Origin: Pseudocolwellia sp049933045
Lineage (GTDB): Bacteria; Pseudomonadota; Gammaproteobacteria; Enterobacterales; Alteromonadaceae
Reading direction: 5' to 3'
DNA length: 64,000 nucleotides
Assembly (NCBI RefSeq): GCF_049933045.1
Contig: NZ_CP187926.1
Span: 2,666,001-2,730,000 of the forward strand
Below, piece after piece: positions 37,017 through 46,603 of the stretch. The stretch's first letter is position 1, and each line of letters begins with the position of its first letter. Made by a program: the position numbers and the translations under genes. The notes below the pieces were generated by a model that was given only the letters and a program-made list of their open reading frames with translations, was not told the DNA's origin and made no database searches.

Positions 37017-38468
37017 ATGAGTAAAAAGTTAACTACCGCAGCAGGTTGTCCTGTCGCACATAATCAAAATGTTCAAACTGCAGGAAAAAGAGGACCACAA
37101 CTATTACAAGATGTTTGGTTTCTTGAAAAGCTTGCGCATTTTGATCGTGAGGTGATACCTGAACGTCGTATGCATGCTAAAGGATCTGGCGCCTACGGTA
37201 CATTTACAGTAACTCATGACATTACAAAATATACAAAAGCAAAAATATTTTCTGAAATTGGTAAAAAAACAGAATTATTTACGCGCTTCACTACAGTTGC
37301 TGGTGAACGTGGTGCTGCAGATGCAGAACGAGATATTCGTGGTTTTGCTATGAAATTTTATACTGAAGAAGGTAACTGGGATCTTGTTGGTAACAACACA
37401 CCGGTTTTCTTTTTAAGAGACCCACTGAAATTTCCAGATTTAAACCATGCTGTTAAGCGTGACCCAAGAACTAACTTGCGTAGTGCTAAAAACAATTGGG
37501 ATTTTTGGACTTCACTACCTGAAGCTTTACATCAAATAACGATTGTAATGAGTGATCGTGGTATTCCTGAAACTTATCGCCACATGCATGGTTTTGGTAG
37601 TCATACCTTTAGTTTTATTAACAGCGATAACGAACGTTATTGGGTTAAATTTCACTTTAAATCTCAGCAAGGTATTAAAAACTTGTCTGATGCTGAAGCT
37701 GAAACACTTGTAGGTAAGGACAGAGAAAGTCATCACCGCGACTTGCTTGAAAGCATTGATAATAAAGACTTCCCGAAATGGACGATGGAAGTTCAAATTA
37801 TGCCGGAAGATGATGCATCTAAAGTACCTTATAACCCTTTCGATCTTACCAAAATTTGGCCTCATAAAGATTACCCTCTAATTGAGGTAGGCGAAATGGA
37901 GCTAAATCGTAACCCTGAAAACTTCTTTGCAGAAGTAGAGCAATCAGCTTTCAACCCTGCAGCTGTTGTTCCAGGTATCAGTTTTTCTCCTGATAAAATG
38001 TTACAAGGTCGTTTATTTTCATATGGCGATGCACAGCGTTACCGCTTAGGTGTTAACCACCATAGTATTCCAGTAAACGCACCTCGTTGTCCTGTACATA
38101 GTTACCATCGTGATGGCGCAATGCGTGTTGACGGTAATCATGGCGGCACAGTAGGTTATGAACCAAATGATCAAGGTGAATGGGCTGAACAACCAGATTT
38201 CTCTGAGCCACCATTAAGTTTAGATGGTGCTGCAGCACATTGGGATCACAGAGAAGATGAAGATTACTTCTCACAACCTGGTGATTTATTCAGATTAATG
38301 ACACCTGAAAAACAAGCTATATTATTTGATAATACAGCTCGTAATATCGGCGATGTACCAAAAGAAATTCAATTACGTCACCTTAAGCACTGTTACAAAG
38401 CAGACCCAGCTTACGGCGAAGGAATTGGTAAATTACTTGGTATTGATTCAAGTGAATTTAGTTCGTAA
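37017..38468 (+). CDS. katA: Clade 3 type small-subunit catalase
   Basis: The product, about 483 residues, is a monofunctional haem catalase. The distal His lies in ERRMHAKGSGAYG, the distal Asn in GNNTPVFFLRD, and the proximal haem-ligand Tyr in LFSYGDAQRYRLG. The N-terminus MSKKLTTAAGCPVAHNQN is typical. The start is ATG 37017, preceded by AGAGGA at spacing 7; a TTG 12 codons upstream is unlikely. It removes hydrogen peroxide in the cytoplasm. Confidence 0.96.
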   Translation: MSKKLTTAAGCPVAHNQNVQTAGKRGPQLLQDVWFLEKLAHFDREVIPERRMHAKGSGAYGTFTVTHDITKYTKAKIFSEIGKKTELFTRFTTVAGERGAADAERDIRGFAMKFYTEEGNWDLVGNNTPVFFLRDPLKFPDLNHAVKRDPRTNLRSAKNNWDFWTSLPEALHQITIVMSDRGIPETYRHMHGFGSHTFSFINSDNERYWVKFHFKSQQGIKNLSDAEAETLVGKDRESHHRDLLESIDNKDFPKWTMEVQIMPEDDASKVPYNPFDLTKIWPHKDYPLIEVGEMELNRNPENFFAEVEQSAFNPAAVVPGISFSPDKMLQGRLFSYGDAQRYRLGVNHHSIPVNAPRCPVHSYHRDGAMRVDGNHGGTVGYEPNDQGEWAEQPDFSEPPLSLDGAAAHWDHREDEDYFSQPGDLFRLMTPEKQAILFDNTARNIGDVPKEIQLRHLKHCYKADPAYGEGIGKLLGIDSSEFSS

Positions 38469-38534
38469 GCACTTAAATTAACTATCTCGTGATCTGATGG
38501 GTTAATAGATAACGTTAATTAATATCAGAACGAC

Positions 38535-38569
38535 AAAAGCAGATAAAATTATATTTTATCTGCTTTTTT
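38535..38569 (+). terminator. Rho-independent terminator of katA
   Basis: Perfect hairpin AAAGCAGATAAAA-ttata-TTTTATCTGCTTT followed by a run of T's, 66 bases past the katA stop. Confidence 0.85.
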
Positions 38570-38642
38570 TTCATCAAAAACGGGGGAAGACTTAGAACTT
38601 AGCTATCCAAAAACTTTCCGACTAAATATTTACGCCTGAAAC

Positions 38643-38671
38643 AAAAAAACCTCTATTTGCATAGAGGTTTT
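38643..38671 (-). terminator. Terminator of the cupin gene
   Basis: On the minus strand AAAACCTCTATGCAAATAGAGGTT forms a 9-10 base stem followed by T's, 45 bases past the stop of the downstream cupin gene. Confidence 0.75.
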
Positions 38672-38715
38672 CACATTCACTATATCTACTCTTTAAAAGA
38701 GCCTATATGTAGATA

Positions 38716-39609
38716 TTATGTGTAATAAGGGTCTTTCATAGGACCAGCAGATTTAGATCGTACTGGTTGTAATGGCGCAGGATCTTGCGTACCTGGATAG
38801 TCAGATCCCCAGTTTACAGGGTCACCATGCATTTCCATTCTGGCATTATCAGTATACCAATCAACTAAACGACCATCACAACGAAGTAACCATGTAGCAC
38901 CTTCAGGTCCTGCTTTAAAATCACCATGGCGAATTAAAGGTGGACGATAGAAGTATATACCAGGCCATTGTGGACCAAAGTTAAAATCAAAACTTCCTTG
39001 CAACGTATAAGCTTCTTCAGAACAAGGGTGATGAGCTAAAGGATGCTCTACCCAATCAGCTTTAGCTTTTATTAAACGCGTATAGAAATCAGTTTTCACA
39101 TCTCTCCACAATAGCTTTATAAATAAGCCTGGTACTGGCGAACCACCAGCAGAAAAATCCATTGGACTACCTATTTCAACAGGTACCCACTCCATCAAGT
39201 TACTGTGTTTAATGACTAATGCTTGGTCTTCACGTACAAAATCTTTTTGCTTTGCACCCGCTTCAAATTCCCACCCAGCAAACTCACGGAAATAAAGAAT
39301 TTCAGTACCTTCTTGTACTTCTAACGCAGGACATACAACGCCAGGAGGTGTACACCAATAACCGCCTTCAATAAGTACTTCATCCCCAATTTTAACTTCG
39401 CCACTTAGTACAAACCATTCAGTTTGCGCTTTGTGAACGCCTTCAGGACGAGACCAAAATGATTCAAATTGTATTTTAGCTGAAACCGCACCATTTTCTT
39501 CATCATAAGATAGGTTACGTTGTTTAGCACTACCTGCTGTAGCACCTACTAATTCAGATGGATGCCAAATCAGATCTTTTTCATCAATTTGTTCTACATG
39601 AGGACGCAT
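38716..39609 (-). CDS. Double-cupin protein (DUF4437-like)
   Basis: The product, about 297 residues, looks like two beta-barrel cupin halves: the first around residues 30-120 (TEWFVLSGEVKIGDEVLIEGGYWCTPPG), the second around 160-260 (HPCSEEAYTLQGSFDFNFGPQWPGIYFYRPP). The putative metal-binding His/Glu residues of the second half are visible. The substrate is unknown. The start ATG 39609 follows AGGA at spacing 8; a frame extension of 13 residues upstream is hydrophobic and lacks such a site. The neighbour is a divergent NmrA-like gene. Confidence 0.7.
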   Translation of the reverse strand: MRPHVEQIDEKDLIWHPSELVGATAGSAKQRNLSYDEENGAVSAKIQFESFWSRPEGVHKAQTEWFVLSGEVKIGDEVLIEGGYWCTPPGVVCPALEVQEGTEILYFREFAGWEFEAGAKQKDFVREDQALVIKHSNLMEWVPVEIGSPMDFSAGGSPVPGLFIKLLWRDVKTDFYTRLIKAKADWVEHPLAHHPCSEEAYTLQGSFDFNFGPQWPGIYFYRPPLIRHGDFKAGPEGATWLLRCDGRLVDWYTDNARMEMHGDPVNWGSDYPGTQDPAPLQPVRSKSAGPMKDPYYT

Positions 39610-39997
39610 ATATTTTCCTATAATTATTATTTGGTAAAGTATGCACAAACTTTGACTGATACTCGATAACTCAACAATGACTTATGTCATGTTTCTAAAG
39701 TATTTTTAATCACGTCCATTAAACACCATAAAAACCTTCTCGTACTTAACTCAATCAAACAGAGCTACACATCAAAAAGACAACGTTTATATTATTGAAA
39801 AAAATCATTTTCCTGTAAAAACAACTTACATCAGATCAGATATAAACCTCTACAGACAATATAAAACAAACACTAATGATTGATTGTTTTACATACTAAA
39901 AAAAACAAAGATACATTTCGTATATTTTATATTCATAAAGACATCTAAAAAAAACTAAGTATAATGATATCTCATTAATACAATATTGGAGTTGGTA
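39610..39997. other. Divergent intergenic region cupin/NmrA-like gene
   Basis: About 390 very AT-rich bases with promoters for both flanking genes; no specific element recognised. Confidence 0.35.
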
Positions 39998-40861
39998 ATG
40001 ATCTTGATTTTTGGTGCTACAGGTAAAACCGGTAGTGAAATTATTAAACAGCTATTAGTCCGTAATGTACCAATAAGAGTATTAATACGTGACTCTAACA
40101 AAGCTACATACTTTATAGAAAAAGGTATAGATGTTGTTATAGGTGATGCGAGCGATCCAGAAGCTGTAACTCAAGCACTTAAAGGTATTGAGAAAGTTTA
40201 TCTCGTATTAGCTAATAGTGAAGAGCAGCTTACACAAGAAAAATTAATCACCGATTGTGCAAAAAAATCGGGTGTGAAATTACTGGTTAAGCAGTCTTCT
40301 TTAGAAACAAGAATTTATCCAAACAATCCAATCCCTAAAGCTCACCTTGAATCAGAACAATACATAAAAAACTCAGGTCTTGATTGGGTGATAATACGCC
40401 CTACCTTCTTCAATCAAATGTTATTAATGTGTGCTCACACAATTCAAGCTAACAACACATTAATATTTCCAATGGCAGATGGTTGTGTAGCAGCAACAGA
40501 TGTTAGAGATGTTGCGGAAATAGCGGCTACAGTACTTACAGAGCCTAGGCATATTAATAAAAGTTACGACATTTCAGGCGCAGAGTTTTTGTCTTTTAAC
40601 ACCATAGCGGCAATTTTTTCTAAGGTACTTAATAGAGAAATTAATTATGTGAGCCAACCGCTTATTGAATATCGAAAAATGTTAGAAACACGGCTCAATG
40701 ATGAATGGCGAATTAATGCAGTTTGCGAAGAGTTGCATAGCTTATCAACCTCCTCTTTACACTATATTGCAGCCGGAAATATAAAGAGAATTTTAGGACG
40801 CCCTGCTAGAACGGTTCAGCAATTTGTAGAAGATAACAAAGTTGCTTTTATAAAAGAGTAG
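39998..40861 (+). CDS. NmrA-like NAD(P)-binding oxidoreductase
   Basis: The product, about 287 residues, is an atypical short-chain dehydrogenase with the N-terminal dinucleotide-binding motif GATGKTG (residues 6-12) and the NmrA/TMR hallmarks VIGDASDPEAV and DWVIIRPTFFNQ. Related proteins include NAD(P)H:quinone oxidoreductase QorB and redox-sensing regulators. No catalytic Tyr-x-x-x-Lys is evident. The start ATG 39998 follows GGAG at spacing 6. The substrate cannot be told. Confidence 0.8.
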   Translation: MILIFGATGKTGSEIIKQLLVRNVPIRVLIRDSNKATYFIEKGIDVVIGDASDPEAVTQALKGIEKVYLVLANSEEQLTQEKLITDCAKKSGVKLLVKQSSLETRIYPNNPIPKAHLESEQYIKNSGLDWVIIRPTFFNQMLLMCAHTIQANNTLIFPMADGCVAATDVRDVAEIAATVLTEPRHINKSYDISGAEFLSFNTIAAIFSKVLNREINYVSQPLIEYRKMLETRLNDEWRINAVCEELHSLSTSSLHYIAAGNIKRILGRPARTVQQFVEDNKVAFIKE

Positions 40862-41034
40862 AATAGAGGAGTAAATGCCTCCGGTTATTTAAGCTACCTA
40901 AGCCGGGGAAGCTGGGGAAGCTGGGGTTATAACCAAAGGCATTTAATTAAAGAATTTGTTGAAATAGAATTCATTTTTATAGGTATTATCTGAAGTAAAA
41001 TACCTAGTACATCAATATTTATAATATTTTAATA

Positions 41035-41649
41035 TCAATAAAGCCAAGATCTTCTTTTAGTATACGTATTCTCAAAGTTAACAATTTCAGCGCCTTGCTT
41101 CATGGTAATACCTATTTGATCTAAACCTTCTAGCAGCATCTCTCTACAACCATTAGAAATGATAAAAGAATGCTTTTCACCTTTAACTGAGATAACAACT
41201 TTTTCTTTGAGGTCTACCGTAATTTTATCAGTTTGAGGGTCTTCAATTTGTGCCGCAAGCTCCACAATCACATCGTCAGGTAGAACAACAGGTAAAATAC
41301 CATTACGAGTACAGTTACCATAAAAGATAGCACCAAAGCTCGACGCGATTATTACCCGTATTCCATATTCAGCTAAAGCCCAAACCGCATGTTCTCTTGA
41401 AGAGCCACAACCAAAGTTTTTACTCGATAAAATGATACTTGTATTTTTGTAAGCATCTTTATTTAAAATAAAATCGGGATCAAGTGTTCTTCCACCCGCT
41501 TCAGTATATCGCCAACCAGCAAATAAACCTTCACCCAAACCTTTTTTAGAGACTAACTTCATTTCTCTAGATGGAATAATGGCATCGGTATCAATATTTG
41601 TTCTTAATAATGGTGCTGTTACACCTTGATGTGTGACCAGTTTTTTCAT
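41035..41649 (-). CDS. LeuD-like aconitase-family small subunit
   Basis: The 204-residue protein matches 3-isopropylmalate dehydratase small subunits, with the signature FGCGSSREHAVWAL and the N-terminal NIDTDAIIPSR motif. Its start overlaps the LeuC-like stop by one base (TAATG), so they form a two-subunit enzyme. No leuA or leuB is present nearby, which in leucine operons would be adjacent; it may be a paralogue acting on another C5 or C6 hydroxy-diacid such as citramalate/citraconate. The leucine-pathway role remains possible. Confidence 0.85.
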   Translation of the reverse strand: MKKLVTHQGVTAPLLRTNIDTDAIIPSREMKLVSKKGLGEGLFAGWRYTEAGGRTLDPDFILNKDAYKNTSIILSSKNFGCGSSREHAVWALAEYGIRVIIASSFGAIFYGNCTRNGILPVVLPDDVIVELAAQIEDPQTDKITVDLKEKVVISVKGEKHSFIISNGCREMLLEGLDQIGITMKQGAEIVNFENTYTKRRSWLY

Positions 41650-43052
41650 TATAAAAACTTCCTAGGATCTGTAATTTTACCTGTAATGGCTGAAGCGGCC
41701 ACCGTAATAGGACTAGCTAAATGCGAGCGAGTTTCAGGCCCTTGTCTTCCTTCGAAATTACGATTAGTGCTGCTGATCACGCGTTTACGAAAACCAAAGT
41801 TTTCTCCTCCAGCAAAAAAGCACATCGAGCAACCGGGTTCACGCCATTCAAAGCCTGCATCGATAAATATCTTATCTAAGCCCTCTTTTTCTGCCATACG
41901 CTTAACTTCTTTAGAGCCAGGTACACAAATAGCATTAACACCTTCGGCGACTTTACGCCCTTTTAATATACCTGCAGCTTCACGTAAGTCAGTAATTCGG
42001 CTGTTAGTACAAGAACCGATAAAAGCAGCGTCAATTGAAAGACTTTCCATTAATTGATCCGCATGAAGATCCATGTATTGATAGGCTCGTGTGTAGCTCG
42101 CTTTATCATTTGCATCAAGGGTAAAAGGGATGCTTGGTACATTATCTGATACACCACAGGCATGTTGAGGGCTAGTTCCCCAAGTAACAACAGGCGCCAA
42201 CTCATCACAAACAATCGTAATTTCTTTATCAAAAACAGCATCACTGTCTGTAGATAGAGTTGCCCAGTATTTATTAGCTTCAAGCCATTTCTCACCTTTT
42301 GGAGCGTATTGTTTACCCCGAAGGTAATCTATGGTTTTTTGATCAGGCGCTATTAAGCCCGTAAAAGCAGAAAACTCAACAGCCATATTACATAAGGTTA
42401 AACGTGATTCGATACTTAAGCTTTCAACAACTTCACCAGCAAACTCAATCGCACAACCAGAACCACCCGCTGCGCCATATTTAGAAATGAGGTGTAAAAT
42501 CAAATCTTTTGCCGTTAATCCTAAAGGTAATTTACCTACAAAATTAACACGCATAGTATTCGGTCGTTTTACAACAAGCGTATTAGTCGCCATAGCATGT
42601 TCAGCTTCACTCGAACCTACACCCCAAGCTAAAGCACCTAAGGCACCTTGTGAACAAGTATGACTATCAGGACAAATTAACGTACAACCAGGTTGAACTA
42701 TGCCTAATTCAGGTGAAATAACATGAGCAATACCTTGCCAAGGATCCGTTATATCAAATAACTTTATTCCTGCGGCTTTACTTGCGGCACGCGTAGATTG
42801 AATAAATTGTTTTCCGCCTGGTACTAACGTTTCATCTGTTCTACCCGTATGAGTATCAACAATATGATCCATAGTACAAAAGACTTTTTCAGGGTTTCTA
42901 ACGACTCTTCCGTCACTAGCTAAACTTTCTAACGCGATAGAACCTGTTCGTTCATGAAGAAAAATTCTATCAATATAAAGTAACGAAACATTGTCTTCCA
43001 ATACCGCCACTTCATGATCTGCCCACAATTTATCAAATAATGTTTTTGCCAT
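41649..43052 (-). CDS. LeuC-like aconitase-family large subunit
   Basis: The product, about 467 residues, has the 4Fe-4S cysteines in FIGSCTNSRITDLREAA and EPGCSMCFF and the PDSHTCSQGALGALAWGVG motif, typical of the LeuC large subunit. The start is taken as ATG 43052 (MAKTLFDKLWADHEV), as in LeuC; the frame extends 11 codons further without support. It works with the LeuD-like subunit to move a hydroxyl group between carbons by dehydration and rehydration. The isolated location suggests a specialised paralogue. Confidence 0.87.
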   Translation of the reverse strand: MAKTLFDKLWADHEVAVLEDNVSLLYIDRIFLHERTGSIALESLASDGRVVRNPEKVFCTMDHIVDTHTGRTDETLVPGGKQFIQSTRAASKAAGIKLFDITDPWQGIAHVISPELGIVQPGCTLICPDSHTCSQGALGALAWGVGSSEAEHAMATNTLVVKRPNTMRVNFVGKLPLGLTAKDLILHLISKYGAAGGSGCAIEFAGEVVESLSIESRLTLCNMAVEFSAFTGLIAPDQKTIDYLRGKQYAPKGEKWLEANKYWATLSTDSDAVFDKEITIVCDELAPVVTWGTSPQHACGVSDNVPSIPFTLDANDKASYTRAYQYMDLHADQLMESLSIDAAFIGSCTNSRITDLREAAGILKGRKVAEGVNAICVPGSKEVKRMAEKEGLDKIFIDAGFEWREPGCSMCFFAGGENFGFRKRVISSTNRNFEGRQGPETRSHLASPITVAASAITGKITDPRKFL

Positions 43053-43267
43053 ATTCACTAACTCATCATAAAAACAAAACAACAATTGTTATAACTATAT
43101 ACGTTTATATCCTTTATTTCAATTTTGTTACTAAGAACTCATGTTAATACGTAAGTGATACCTGAAAAGTTTAACTATTTTGAAGGCAATTGACATTTGT
43201 TAAAGCGCCCTATTGCTGCTTCAGATAATTTGACACTATCTTATTCTTATAATTTTGTGAGAGATCA

Positions 43268-43942
43268 ATGGTTGAATTAACTGTATTACGTTGGTTACAT
43301 ATAGTTTGCATGGTGTATTGGCTTGGTGGTGAATGGGGGGTCTTTCAAACATCTTATAATATTGTTAACAGAAAATTGTCGATGGAAGAAAGAAGACGTC
43401 ACCTCGAAACCGCTTACCGCATAGATGTTTTAGCTAGAACAGGAATTTTATTATTATTCCCTCTAGGCTTTCATATGGGAACATATTGGGGTGTACAGCC
43501 GCATGGTGGTTGGGCGCTTGTAGCAAGTTGGAGTATTTTCTCTGCTTGGGTTCTATTATGTTGGTCTGCGTTTTATTTCCGCGAAACCGACCGAGGTATT
43601 ATGTTAACCAAAATAAACGAACGTCTTAGGTTCATATTAATTCCTGCTCTCATAATATGCTCAATATCTTCTTTACTAGGTCATGGACCGTTCGTAGCGT
43701 TTGAAGGTATGCGTTGGTTTTCAGTTAAAATATTAATTTTCTCTGGGTTATTAATGATAGGTTTATACCTTAGATTTATTATGCGTGAGTGGACAACTGT
43801 ATTTAGAGAGTTAGCCATTAAACATGATGATGCATTGGAAGCGAAATTAGAGAAGTCTATTCGTACATCAAGATATATAGCTTACTTATATTGGGTTGGT
43901 ATACTTTCAGTTGCTTTCTTAGGCGCAACTAAACCTTTCTAA
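43268..43942 (+). CDS. Multi-pass membrane protein (DUF2269/CopD-like)
   Basis: The 224-residue protein has about five hydrophobic segments and starts directly with a helix bearing His (LRWLHIVCMVYWLGGEW), with further His in HGGW and LGHGPF. The layout resembles DUF2269 and CopD-type membrane proteins that may bind haem or metal, but I am not certain of the family. It is followed by a bidirectional terminator and is divergent from the leuCD-like pair. Confidence 0.7.
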   Translation: MVELTVLRWLHIVCMVYWLGGEWGVFQTSYNIVNRKLSMEERRRHLETAYRIDVLARTGILLLFPLGFHMGTYWGVQPHGGWALVASWSIFSAWVLLCWSAFYFRETDRGIMLTKINERLRFILIPALIICSISSLLGHGPFVAFEGMRWFSVKILIFSGLLMIGLYLRFIMREWTTVFRELAIKHDDALEAKLEKSIRTSRYIAYLYWVGILSVAFLGATKPF

Positions 43943-43962
43943 TTTATAAGATGTAACGTATT

Positions 43963-43997
43963 AAAAAAGCCTTAACTTTTAAAGTTAAGGCTTTTTT
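43963..43997. terminator. Bidirectional terminator
   Basis: Perfect hairpin AAAGCCTTAACTTT-t-AAAGTTAAGGCTTT with A- and T-runs, between the convergent membrane-protein and Crp/Fnr genes. Confidence 0.85.
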
Positions 43998-44030
43998 ATG
44001 ATGCGATAATAACAAAAATTAATACGCTTA

Positions 44031-44741
44031 TTATTCAACTTCACCTAAATCAGTTACACCATCTAAATCTTCAATTTTTAAAATATGTGGTGAAGGAATA
44101 CTAATTAATCCTTCTTTCTTTAATTTGGCTAACGCTCTGCTTACAGTTTCAACAGTTAGTCCTAGATAATCACCAATATCTTGTCGTGTCATTGGTAGGT
44201 GAATATAGTCAGGTGTTGCGCCTGGTAAGCGTTCAAGTAATTGCAAAAATAAAAAGCATAACCTTTCTTCTGCTTTCTTTTGCCCTAAAATAAAAACCTG
44301 ATCTAAAGCACGTGCTAATACGTTTGCACCAATATCTGAAACATTTTTCTTAAGCTGCGATATTTCTTCTGTTAACGCCGTAAACTCAGTACGCTTAAAT
44401 GCATAAGCTTGCATTTCAGTTATACACTTCACACCATATTCAAAGTGTTCAGATTGAGTTAAACCAACAAAATCACCTGGAAAAATAAAGGCTAATACTT
44501 GTCTATCACCATTACTTGCAATTCGCTCAATTAAAGCAATGCCGCTGGCAATATTAAACACTTGAAGTGCAGGAGAATACTGAGACAGTAAATACTGTTT
44601 TTCACTCAATATTTTAATTTTTGATAAAGATGATAATCGATCTAATTCATCAGCTTTCAATTCTTTAAACAGAACATACTCACGGGTATGAGTCCCCTTA
44701 CCAGATAAGTCGGTTGGGTGAGTAATTAATGTACGGGGCAT
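44031..44741 (-). CDS. Crp/Fnr-family regulator without iron-sulfur cysteines
   Basis: The product, about 236 residues, has a cyclic-nucleotide-type sensor domain and a C-terminal winged helix whose recognition part (MTRQDIGDYLGLTVETVSRAL) is almost that of FNR, suggesting binding to a TTGAT-type box. The cluster of cysteines that holds the FNR 4Fe-4S centre is absent; only two isolated Cys are present. It may sense another signal, as in FixK or Dnr-type proteins. The start ATG 44741 follows AGGAGAGGG; upstream codons in the frame are AT-rich noise. Confidence 0.88.
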   Translation of the reverse strand: MPRTLITHPTDLSGKGTHTREYVLFKELKADELDRLSSLSKIKILSEKQYLLSQYSPALQVFNIASGIALIERIASNGDRQVLAFIFPGDFVGLTQSEHFEYGVKCITEMQAYAFKRTEFTALTEEISQLKKNVSDIGANVLARALDQVFILGQKKAEERLCFLFLQLLERLPGATPDYIHLPMTRQDIGDYLGLTVETVSRALAKLKKEGLISIPSPHILKIEDLDGVTDLGEVE

Positions 44742-45505
44742 TAAACCCTCTCCTATAAGTATTATTATTTTAGAGTTTAGATTAAATATCTGAGAAGTGA
44801 TATTATAATTTAAATGGTATATTGATAGAACATTATATACAATTAGCAATGTACTTTGTCAAATACCCATTTAGATGTGCATATAATATACAAAGATATA
44901 TATGCATTAATATCAAGAAAGTTAGTACATATTTTAAAGTAAATATTAAAGCTCAAAGTGATAAATAAACGGCAAGCCTCAATCAAAAATATAATGATTA
45001 GCAGGTCGATATATAGATAAACGTAAGTCATCTAGCCTATGTATATAAAATAGTCTAAGTACTTATATAAAAAGAAGTAAAGTATCAGAGATTTAAAACA
45101 ATGATAAACGAATATTTTTGACTTATCGCATTAACAAAAAAATAGCTTTCATTAATAATAATACACAGAGTATATTTGCAATATATTAAGAACTAAGAAA
45201 GCTACTCATCGTAAAATAAATTATTTTTGAACCAAGCATTTTTTTAAAAAACTAAGATGCAGTAACGTTATTTACTCGTTAATGAAATTACAAAGTGACT
45301 TTCAAGGTCCAAATAGATCGTGCCCTCGTAATGATAAAGGGTATTTTACTGATGATATTCAATCTAACACCTTTATTTGGTTAAAGAGATAAAATAATAA
45401 GTCGACGAGTAAAACCATACACCTACTATTTTTAGGTAATACAGAAGACTTATTAAAAATAACTTTAGCTTAAACGTTAACTAAATATGAATGAGTAATT
45501 AACTA
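44742..45505. other. AT-rich gene-free region
   Basis: About 760 bases between the Crp/Fnr gene and the aldo/keto reductase gene, very AT-rich. A 36-codon plus-strand frame near 45284 lacks a ribosome binding site. I see no repeat, tRNA or convincing FNR box. It must hold both promoters. Confidence 0.4.
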
Positions 45506-46327
45506 ATGACACAAAAATATATCACCATGCTTGATGGTAAAAAAATCCCACAAATTGGTTTAGGCGTATGGCAAGCAACAAACGATGAAACTGAAAGAGC
45601 GGTTACTACAGCTTTCGAAGCGGGTTACCGTTCAATCGATACGGCAACCGTTTATGAAAATGAAAAAGGTGTAGGTGCAGCGATTAAAAGCAGCGCATTA
45701 AACAGAAAAGATATGTTTATTACTACCAAGCTTTGGAACCCTGAACATAATAATGTTAGAGGGGCTTTAAACAAAAGCCTTGAATTACTTGAGCTTGATT
45801 ATGTAGATTCTTATTTGATTCATTGGCCAGCACCAACACAAAACTTATATGTTTCTGCTTGGAAAGAACTTATTAGAGCGCAGGAAGATGGCTTAATAAG
45901 AAGTATTGGCGTAAGTAATTTTTTACCTGAGCATATGGAACGCATCATTAAAGAAACAGGTGTAAAGCCAGCTATCAACCAAATTGAATTACATCCCCTG
46001 CTTTCACAAAAAGAAATAACACAGTGGTGTACAAAGCAAGGCATAAAAGTGCAAGCTTGGAGTCCTCTTGCACAAGGTGGTGACGGTATATTCGATCATA
46101 AAAACATGATCAAAATAGCGAATCAATACGGCAAGAGCCCTGCACAAATTGTATTACGCTGGCATATACAAAATAACATTATTGCTATTCCTAAATCAGT
46201 AACACCTTCAAGAATTATCGAAAACTTCAATGTCTTTGATTTTGAGCTGACAATTGATGATTTAAATATTATTGATAAGCTTAATCAAAATAAACGTTTA
46301 GGTCCGCACCCATTAGAATTTGAGTAA
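45506..46327 (+). CDS. Aldo/keto reductase
   Basis: The 273-residue protein is a full-length AKR of the DkgA/DkgB type. Catalytic Asp and Tyr lie in SIDTATVYENEKGVG, Lys in FITTKLW and His in YLIHWPAP; the C-terminal NADPH-binding part reads IAIPKSVTPSRIIENFNVF. It reduces aldehydes or ketones with NADPH; the natural substrate is not evident. It stands alone. Confidence 0.93.
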   Translation: MTQKYITMLDGKKIPQIGLGVWQATNDETERAVTTAFEAGYRSIDTATVYENEKGVGAAIKSSALNRKDMFITTKLWNPEHNNVRGALNKSLELLELDYVDSYLIHWPAPTQNLYVSAWKELIRAQEDGLIRSIGVSNFLPEHMERIIKETGVKPAINQIELHPLLSQKEITQWCTKQGIKVQAWSPLAQGGDGIFDHKNMIKIANQYGKSPAQIVLRWHIQNNIIAIPKSVTPSRIIENFNVFDFELTIDDLNIIDKLNQNKRLGPHPLEFE

Positions 46328-46451
46328 ATTCTATATTGTACTAAGATTAATATAGAGCCTTTAGTAAGGTGAATTGTCAAAATTTATCTTACTAATAGTT
46401 TCATACTTAACCTCTTTATAAACCAGAAAAGTAATCTAAAAGGCAAAATAG

Positions 46452-46475
46452 TGTCAACAATACTGACATGTGACA
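46452..46475. promoter_or_regulatory. Palindromic upstream site of the PEP-CTERM gene
   Basis: TGTCA-acaatac-TGACA (46452-46468) is a 17-bp palindrome, directly followed by TGTGACA, which repeats the half-site. It lies about 60-80 bases upstream of the sigma-54-like promoter, where an enhancer-binding protein such as PrsR would bind. Confidence 0.4.
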
Positions 46476-46529
46476 GTTTTATGAAACCTTTCATATTATA
46501 ACTTATTGATAAGTAATACCGTTGTTCTA

Positions 46530-46547
46530 TTGGCCCATTTTTTGCTA
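46530..46547 (+). promoter_or_regulatory. Sigma-54-like promoter of the PEP-CTERM gene
   Basis: TTGGCCCATTTTTTGCTA has GG and GC exactly ten bases apart and matches TTGGCACGNNNNTTGCW at most positions. It is about 60 bases upstream of the ATG. A sigma-70 reading (TTGTTC 46522, TATAAT 46546, 18-base spacer) overlaps it, so either is possible. Confidence 0.55.
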
Positions 46548-46603
46548 TAATCCCTCTTATATATTGTATATTCTTTAAACTTTAAAAAATTAAGTGATGA
46601 CTA

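Noticed and set aside
37527..37865. 112-codon minus-strand frame inside katA
   Set aside because: Lies wholly within the catalase gene and has no recognised motif.
40905..40930. Short tandem repeat of GGGGAAGCT after the NmrA-like gene
   Set aside because: Only two to three short units in an intergenic stretch; no function or structure evident.
45284..45394. 36-codon plus-strand frame upstream of the aldo/keto reductase
   Set aside because: No ribosome binding site and no similarity; probably chance in AT-rich DNA.
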